Positions 5,560 to 9,443 of a stretch of DNA of 9,443 bases are shown one piece after another. Location: contig NZ_JACIYL010000093.1 in NCBI RefSeq assembly GCF_014359955.1, forward strand, positions 1 to 9,443, written 5' to 3'. The stretch's first letter is position 1. Each line of letters opens with the position of its first letter. Made by a program: the position numbers and the translations under genes. The notes beneath the pieces were generated by a model, which was not told where the DNA came from, did not search any database, and saw only the letters and a program-made list of their open reading frames with translations. The stretch is from Thermogutta sp. (GTDB lineage: Bacteria > Planctomycetota > Planctomycetia > Pirellulales > Thermoguttaceae).

Positions 5560-7202
5560 CATTCATTCAGTACCGCAAGCAAAACGATGTTCTGGGAACG
5601 GTGAACCGGGGAAACCCGGCCGATTCGGGATTGTGCACCCTCTGCGAATCGGACTGTAAGGGGAAGTGTGAAACCTGGCTCAGTTCGCTGGTGGGCAGGA
5701 AGCTGCTCTATCCGCGAAACTTCGGCCATGTCACCGCCGGTTCTGCCAACGTTGTGGCACTGGGCGTGGGTTATCACGCCCTGCGCATTCAGGGTTACGC
5801 CTACGACGCGACAGGATTGCCGCCGGGGATGACGGATTCCCCCGACGATTGCGTCTTTCCGCGGGTCGATGTGACCACCGAATTTGGTCGTGAGGTCAAA
5901 ACGAAGTGTCGCGTGCCGATCATGACCGGCGCGCTGGGTTCCACGTTCGTGGCGGCCAAGTACTGGGATTCCTTTGCCATCGGCGCCGCGCTCTGCGGAT
6001 TCCCTATTGTGGTTGGTGAAAACGTTGTGGGAGTGGACCGCAATTCGGTATTCAAAGATGGCCGCGTGGTGGAATCTCCCGAGATGGACCGCCGCGTCAA
6101 TTCTTTCCTTCGCTACTATGACGGTTACGGCGCCATCATCGTGCAGATGAACGTGGAAGATACCCGCAACGGCGTGGCGCAGTATCTCATCGAAAAATTT
6201 GGCGATAAAGTCATTCTGGAGCTGAAGTGGGGACAGGGCGCCAAGGACATCGGGGGCGAAATCCAGGTGAGCGACATCGAATACGCTCGGTTCCTCAAAG
6301 ATCGGGGCTATATTGTGGATCCCGATCCTTACGATCCGGTCGCCGAGGCCGCCTATCGCTCCGGTGCACTCCGCTCTTTTGCCCGCCACAGCCGCTTGGG
6401 GGCCTCCAATCTTCACTCGGCGGAGGACGTGTACGAAGACTTCATGAACTCGATCGACTTTTTCCGCAAGCTCGGCTACAAGCGGATTTCGCTGAAGACG
6501 GGGGCCTACGGGATGGAAGCTCTGGCCCTGGCCCTGCGCTGCGCCGCGGACGCCAAACTCGATCTTTTGACCATCGACGGCGCCGGCGGTGGCACGGGCA
6601 TGAGCCCCTGGAACATGATGGAATACTGGGGTGTTCCTTCGCTCCATCTGCACGCCAAAACGTACGAATACTGCCAGATTCTCAAGCAGCGCGGAATCCA
6701 GCCGCCGGATATTTCGCTGGGCGGTGGATTCGGTCGCGAAGACCACATCTTCAAGGCGCTGGCCCTCTGCGCTCCGTACACGAAGCTCGTATGCATGGGC
6801 CGCGCCATGATGATCCCGGGCTTCCTGGGCAGCAACATCGAAGGGGTGCTGCGGCCGGAACGGCGGGCGGCCGTCAACGGCAATTGGGACAGCCTCCCTG
6901 CCAGCGTGACGGCCATCGGTCAAAAACCGGAAGAGATCTTCGCTGCGTGGGAGACGGTCAAGGCCAAGGTCGGTGCCGAAGAAATGAAGAACATTCCGTT
7001 CGGAGCCGTGGCCGTGTGCTGTCTGGTGGACAAGCTCATGGCTGGTCTTCAGCAACTGATGGCCGGCGCCCGTCGCTTCAATCTCAGCGCGATCCGCCGG
7101 GAAGATCTGATGGCCGCCAACCGCGAGACGGCCGAGGTGACGGGCATCCCCTTCATGCTCGATGCCCAAAATGATAAGGCGCTGGAGATTCTCAAGAAGT
7201 AA
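5556..7202 (+). CDS. Stand-alone FMN-binding glutamate synthase domain protein (GltB2-like)
   Basis: A 548-aa protein of the FMN-binding glutamate synthase family, matching the central synthase domain of GltB that converts 2-oxoglutarate plus ammonia to glutamate. Domain evidence is KWGQGAKDIGGEI (224-236), parallel to the QGAKPGEGG motif of GltB, LLTIDGAGGGTGMSP (337-351), parallel to the GGTGASP FMN-site motif, and SLGGGFGRE (387-395). There is no N-terminal glutaminase domain and no C-terminal GXGXG domain. The 3Fe-4S cysteine motif that follows the FMN domain in classical GltB is not seen. Instead, an N-terminal cluster C27-x2-C30-x3-C34-x3-C38 could bind a metal or Fe-S centre. The start is ATG 5556, with GGGAG at 5544-5548 (7-nt spacing); a TTG at 5502 in frame is less likely. 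The electron donor and amino donor are unknown, so glutamate formation is not certain. It is divergent from nrpR and ends at a strong terminator, so it appears monocistronic. Confidence 0.88.
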   Translation: MTFIQYRKQNDVLGTVNRGNPADSGLCTLCESDCKGKCETWLSSLVGRKLLYPRNFGHVTAGSANVVALGVGYHALRIQGYAYDATGLPPGMTDSPDDCVFPRVDVTTEFGREVKTKCRVPIMTGALGSTFVAAKYWDSFAIGAALCGFPIVVGENVVGVDRNSVFKDGRVVESPEMDRRVNSFLRYYDGYGAIIVQMNVEDTRNGVAQYLIEKFGDKVILELKWGQGAKDIGGEIQVSDIEYARFLKDRGYIVDPDPYDPVAEAAYRSGALRSFARHSRLGASNLHSAEDVYEDFMNSIDFFRKLGYKRISLKTGAYGMEALALALRCAADAKLDLLTIDGAGGGTGMSPWNMMEYWGVPSLHLHAKTYEYCQILKQRGIQPPDISLGGGFGREDHIFKALALCAPYTKLVCMGRAMMIPGFLGSNIEGVLRPERRAAVNGNWDSLPASVTAIGQKPEEIFAAWETVKAKVGAEEMKNIPFGAVAVCCLVDKLMAGLQQLMAGARRFNLSAIRREDLMAANRETAEVTGIPFMLDAQNDKALEILKK

Positions 7203-7237
7203 CGCCGGGCTTTAAGCTGCGCAGCGGGTCCAAGAGG

Positions 7238-7271
7238 CGACCGTCGGCACATGCCGACGGTCGTTTGTTTT
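7238..7271 (+). terminator. Strong intrinsic terminator after the glutamate synthase-like gene
   Basis: Perfect 12-bp arms CGACCGTCGGCA (7238-7249) and TGCCGACGGTCG (7252-7263) around a 2-nt centre, followed by TTTGTTTT (7264-7271), 35 bp after the stop codon. The T-rich tail is on the + strand side only, so it serves the upstream + strand gene. The hairpin may also block read-through from the convergent DksA-like gene. Confidence 0.9.
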
Positions 7272-7277
7272 GAATGG

Positions 7278-7290
7278 GGCACGCCGTGCC
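7278..7290 (-). terminator. Small hairpin downstream of the DksA-like gene
   Basis: GGCAC-GCC-GTGCC forms a 5-bp stem, 22 bp past the minus-strand stop codon. No T-run follows on the minus strand, so it is at best a weak or factor-assisted terminator; together with the adjacent 12-bp hairpin it could help separate the two convergent genes. Confidence 0.25.
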
Positions 7291-7312
7291 GGAGGGAAGC
7301 GAAAAACGGGGT

Positions 7313-7711
7313 TTACTCAGATCGGGACGCCTGCCGCTCGCTTTCTTCGGCACACTTGACGCAGGTCGTGGCGTAGGGGATGGCTTTCAGGCGGATTTTG
7401 GGAATTCGCTGGCCGCACATCTCGCACTTGCCGTAGGTGCCCTCCTCGATGGCCTTGAGCGCGGCGTTGACGCGCTCGAGCACCTCCCTTTCATTCTCGA
7501 CAAGGGAGAGCGTAAACTCCTGCTCGTAATTGTCGCTGCCCAATTCCGCCGGATGGATGGACGATCCTGCCCGCCCGGCCAGCCCTTCCTCGTTTTGATT
7601 GAGGGCCGCCTGAGTCAGATAGCGAACGTTGCCCGACAGACGCTCCCGCAGGGCCAGCAACTCCTTTCGAAAATGTTCCAGCTCTTCTTTCTTCAACGAC
7701 TCATGCTTCAT
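7313..7711 (-). CDS. DksA/TraR-family C4 zinc-finger protein
   Basis: A 132-aa protein of the DksA/TraR family; members bind RNA polymerase through its secondary channel and adjust promoter activity, often with ppGpp. Residues about 5-90 are highly charged and predicted helical (HFRKELLALRERL ... FTLSLVENEREVLERVNAAL), fitting the coiled-coil hairpin. The zinc finger is C96-x2-C99-x17-C117-x2-C120 (CEMCGQRI ... CVKC), followed by a short tail. By eye, the Asp/Asp/Ala coiled-coil tip of E. coli DksA is not conserved; the region reads HPAELGSDNYEQEF, more like the shorter YocK/YteA-type relatives. ATG at 7709-7711 is chosen because GAGG (complement of 7720-7723) lies 8 nt upstream and the residues before it are unlike the family. 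It is transcribed alone from the promoter at 7769-7797. Confidence 0.92.
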   Translation of the reverse strand: MKHESLKKEELEHFRKELLALRERLSGNVRYLTQAALNQNEEGLAGRAGSSIHPAELGSDNYEQEFTLSLVENEREVLERVNAALKAIEEGTYGKCEMCGQRIPKIRLKAIPYATTCVKCAEESERQASRSE

Positions 7712-7739
7712 TGTCCACACCTCACCGGTGCCTGGCAAA

Positions 7740-7753
7740 ATTGTGGGCACAAT
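7740..7753. promoter_or_regulatory. Inverted repeat ATTGTG-GG-CACAAT just downstream of the dksA-like promoter
   Basis: Perfect 6-bp arms around GG, at about +10 to +23 of the predicted transcript. The position suits a repressor site acting on the strong promoter. The layout (6-2-6, GG centre) matches the repeat at 5459-5472, although the arm sequences differ. No cognate regulator can be named. Confidence 0.35.
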
Positions 7754-7768
7754 CAGGGTCAAAATTCG

Positions 7769-7797
7769 ATTGTAGGTGGGCCCTGGAAGACTGTCAA
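7769..7797 (-). promoter_or_regulatory. Near-consensus sigma70 promoter of the DksA-like gene
   Basis: On the minus strand TTGACA (7797-7792) is followed by a 17-nt spacer and TACAAT (7774-7769): a perfect -35, an optimal spacer and a five-of-six -10. Transcription would start near 7762, giving a leader of about 50 nt. This suggests strong, housekeeping-type expression. Confidence 0.85.
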
Positions 7798-7843
7798 ACA
7801 GCTTCCATCTCGAAAAATCCCCAGTTTTCCTTTGGCGATAGCT

Positions 7844-7900
7844 CGGAGGGACCTGTTGTCAGGTCCGCTCGTCGGAGGGACGTGCTTGTCACGTCCGCTT
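7844..7900. repeat. Two tandem hairpin repeats, 29-bp period
   Basis: CGGAGGGAC starts at 7844 and again at 7873. Unit 1 folds as GGACCTG-TTGT-CAGGTCC (7849-7866) and unit 2 as GGACGTG-CTTGT-CACGTCC (7878-7896), each a 7-bp stem with a short loop, both followed by GCT. The only stem difference is a C-G pair swapped for a G-C pair, so pairing is preserved. No T-run of terminator length follows (TTTT after unit 2). It looks like a dispersed structured repeat, not a gene-specific signal. Confidence 0.7.
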
Positions 7901-7957
7901 TTCGAATTATGGGCCTGGTGGGGCAGATTGATGGGCGCGGTTCCGTTGCTGGTTAAA

Positions 7958-7987
7958 CGGTAGGGGCAATCCATGAATTGCCCCTAC
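7958..7987. repeat. Palindromic dispersed repeat, well-preserved copy
   Basis: Bases 7960-7987 form a 28-bp palindrome with 13 of 14 pairs intact: left arm GTAGGGGCAAT, centre CCATGA, right arm ATTGCCCCTAC. Its first 21 bases (from 7958) match the copy at 2262-2282 with one mismatch. It lies about 60 bp right of the tandem hairpins, so this intergenic stretch has accumulated two kinds of structured repeat. Confidence 0.8.
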
Positions 7988-8098
7988 AAAACTTTGTGCA
8001 CGTGGCATGTCAAAGATTCTTTGTAAAGTGGGGATCGCTCAGGCTTCCTTCTCTCCTTGCAACCTTTTTCAGCATTTCAGGTTCTCAAAAGTTTTTGT

Positions 8099-8110
8099 AC
8101 GAAATTTCGT
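8099..8110. promoter_or_regulatory. Perfect palindrome ACGAAATTTCGT
   Basis: A 12-bp perfect palindrome, 160 bp upstream of the membrane protein gene and about 12 bp before an AT-rich TAATAAT. It could be a protein-binding site. No regulator is evident and chance is possible. Confidence 0.25.
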
Positions 8111-8270
8111 TCGCCCAGCCACTAATAATGTGGTGGGGTGATCCGGCGGATTGGGCGTGTTCCATTGAATCCCCTTATTCCGCTCGCCCCCCCACCCGGA
8201 AAAATGAGTACGACGTTTACCGGCCGAGACTTTGTCGCGAAAACCTCTCACACCTGGCGGAGACGAACCT

Positions 8271-9443
8271 ATGCGGTTGACCCTGCGAACACTTCTGGCC
8301 TATCTGGACAATGTTCTCGAGCCTGAAGATGCCGCTGAACTGGGGAAAAAGATCGAAGAAAGCGAAGTAGCCAAGGCCCTCATTCAGCGAATTCGGGAAC
8401 TTCTCCGCAAGGACAAACTCGGCGCACCGGAAGTCCTCGACCACCGCGAGAGCCTCGATCCCAACACCGTGGCCGAGTATCTCGACAACACTTTGCCCGC
8501 GGAAAAAGTCGCGGACTTTGAAAAGGTGTGCCTGGAGTCGGACATCGAACTTGCAGAAGTAGCGGCGTGCCATCAGATTCTCGCCCTGGTGCTGGGAGAA
8601 CCCGCCGAGGTGGATCCGGCCCTCCGCGAAAAGATTTACAGGCTTCCCCAGGTGGCCGCTCAACAGGAATCTGCCGTGGAACGCATTGCGCGGGACCTCA
8701 CTTCCGATGTCGAGGGGCCTCCACCCGCTGAAGCTGAGCCGTCCGGCGTCTCTCGCACCCGAACGCGGACGGAAGCCCAGTTTGTGTCCAATGTTCCCGA
8801 CCACAGCTATCGGCGGTGGTTGCTGGGGCTTTCCGTGCTGCTTATTTTGGGATTTGCCGTGGTTGGCGGACTGCTCGTCTATCGAACGTGGGGGACTTCC
8901 ACCGGTGGACCGGAGACCGCCCTGGCCGTCAAGGACACAGAAGCGCCGGCGAGTGCCGGTGAGAAGGAACCGGTAGCAAAACCCGCAGAGTCTGGAGCAG
9001 CACCTTCAAAAGACTCCGCACCTGCGACGGGGCAGGGCAAGCCTGCCGCCCCTGCGCCTGCCGCGGAAGCCCCAGGGAAAGACACCCGGGAGATTCCTCC
9101 CGCTTCGCCGAGTCCCGGTCCTGCCTTGTCAGGTTTACCTCCTGAAACAGGCCAACCTTCCCAGCAGGCTTCCCCAGAAGCTCCAGTGACCGCACCACCC
9201 ACTGCGCCCGCACAGCAGCCAATGACGCCACCGGCAGAATTGCCTGCCCAGCCCAGTCCTCCACCAACAGAGGTCGCGGCGGTGCCACAACTCCCGCAAT
9301 CGCCCCAGCCGCCGGTAGGGGATCTTCTTCCGGCACCTCCGCCCGCCTCGCCGGCACCACCAACCAGTTTGCCGGGAGGCACCATTCCGGACGCCGTGCC
9401 GCCGATGGATGTGGCGCCTCTCCCCCCAGAACCGATCGGCACC
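8271..9443 (+). CDS. Single-pass membrane protein with duplicated N-terminal domain and Pro/Ala-rich tail (incomplete)
   Basis: An open frame of 391 codons running off the right edge without a stop. ATG 8271 has GGAG (8259-8262) 8 nt upstream. Residues 1-125 are charged and predicted helical, with two related segments: LLAYLDNVLEPEDAAELG (from 8) and VAEYLDNTLPAEKVADFE (from 67), YLDN recurring at a 59-residue offset. They resemble the helical YLDG-type start of anti-sigma factors, and the second carries Cys87 and Cys100. A soluble linker follows, then one transmembrane helix at about 184-204 (WLLGLSVLLILGFAVVGGLL) preceded by RR, implying the N-terminus in the cytoplasm. Residues 208-391 are low-complexity Pro/Ala/Ser/Glu, likely an extracytoplasmic spacer to a domain beyond the window. 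I do not know a named function. Similar proteins occur, to my recollection, in planctomycetes; a membrane-bound regulator or anti-sigma-like role is only a guess. Confidence 0.85.
   Translation, partial: MRLTLRTLLAYLDNVLEPEDAAELGKKIEESEVAKALIQRIRELLRKDKLGAPEVLDHRESLDPNTVAEYLDNTLPAEKVADFEKVCLESDIELAEVAACHQILALVLGEPAEVDPALREKIYRLPQVAAQQESAVERIARDLTSDVEGPPPAEAEPSGVSRTRTRTEAQFVSNVPDHSYRRWLLGLSVLLILGFAVVGGLLVYRTWGTSTGGPETALAVKDTEAPASAGEKEPVAKPAESGAAPSKDSAPATGQGKPAAPAPAAEAPGKDTREIPPASPSPGPALSGLPPETGQPSQQASPEAPVTAPPTAPAQQPMTPPAELPAQPSPPPTEVAAVPQLPQSPQPPVGDLLPAPPPASPAPPTSLPGGTIPDAVPPMDVAPLPPEPIGT

Larger units (their letters stand above)
7798..8270. other. Divergent gene-free region between the DksA-like gene and the membrane protein gene
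   Basis: About 470 bp with no convincing gene. It holds the tandem hairpins (7844-7900), the palindromic repeat (7958-7987), a 12-bp palindrome (8099-8110) and the RBS of the next gene. A small + strand open frame 7978-8280 starts inside the palindrome and has no RBS or family resemblance. I could not find a good promoter for the gene at 8271; TAATAAT at 8123-8129 lacks a partner -35 at proper distance. Confidence 0.55.

Noticed and set aside
4683..7169. Very long minus-strand open frame (828 codons) spanning the glutamate synthase-like gene and part of nrpR
   Set aside because: It overlaps two well-supported genes and the control region, has no RBS of note and shows no domain; it is a shadow frame.
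6227..7174. Plus-strand open frame (315 codons) inside the glutamate synthase-like gene
   Set aside because: An alternate frame of the real gene with Arg/Gly-rich low-complexity translation.
7978..8280. Plus-strand open frame of 100 codons upstream of the membrane protein gene
   Set aside because: Starts inside a palindromic repeat, has no RBS, an atypical composition and no recognisable family.
8217..8804. Minus-strand open frame (195 codons) opposite the membrane protein gene
   Set aside because: The + strand frame from 8271 is open to the window edge, has an RBS, a clear transmembrane helix and an internal repeat; the minus frame has none of these.
8879..9442. Minus-strand Gly/Ala/Ser-rich open frame (187 codons) at the right edge
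   Set aside because: A low-complexity antisense reading of the Pro/Ala-rich tail; Gly-rich reverse frames are expected opposite Pro codons.
1..9443. CRISPR array, tRNA, rRNA, insertion sequence or prophage genes
   Set aside because: I looked for regularly spaced repeats, cloverleaf patterns and transposase motifs and saw none; the repeats present are two tandem hairpins and two dispersed palindromes.

Overview
The window looks like a piece of a bacterial chromosome, moderately GC-rich, most probably from a planctomycete (Pirellulales/Thermoguttaceae-like). The main reasons are a secreted iduronate-sulfatase-like enzyme, a typical planctomycete membrane protein with a small N-terminal repeat domain and a Pro/Ala-rich tail, and an archaeal-type NrpR regulator beside a stand-alone glutamate synthase domain protein. 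This placement is an inference from gene content read by eye; no database was searched.

Layout from left to right: (1) the 3' end of nfo (endonuclease IV, DNA repair) on the + strand, convergent with (2) a secreted sulfatase on the - strand (501-1988). (3) A gene-free stretch of about 520 bp (1989-2508) with a sulfatase -10 box, a possible terminator-like hairpin and a palindromic dispersed repeat. (4) purH on the + strand (2509-4074), the bifunctional last enzyme of IMP synthesis. (5) nrpR on the - strand (4118-5182), convergent with purH. (6) A palindrome-rich divergent regulatory region (5183-5555). (7) An FMN-binding glutamate synthase domain protein on the + strand (5556-7202), closed by a strong intrinsic terminator. 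(8) A DksA/TraR-family zinc-finger protein on the - strand (7313-7711) with an excellent sigma70-type promoter. (9) A gene-free stretch of about 500 bp (7769-8270) with tandem hairpins and a second copy of the palindromic repeat. (10) The start of a large single-pass membrane protein on the + strand (8271 to the right edge, incomplete).

The most interesting unit is 4118-7202. An NrpR-type repressor (in methanogenic archaea a 2-oxoglutarate-sensing repressor of nitrogen genes) is divergent from an archaeal-style stand-alone glutamate synthase domain. The intergenic region holds a sigma70-like promoter with a 14-bp inverted repeat exactly between its -35 and -10 elements, plus six copies of a TYGGCA half-site. 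The simplest reading is a self-contained nitrogen-control switch in a bacterium: NrpR represses the glutamate synthase-like gene when nitrogen is plentiful. The sequence supports the gene identities and the palindromes; the regulatory link is inference. The other genes (repair, purine synthesis, sulfated-glycan degradation, RNA polymerase modulation) look like ordinary, independently transcribed neighbours.
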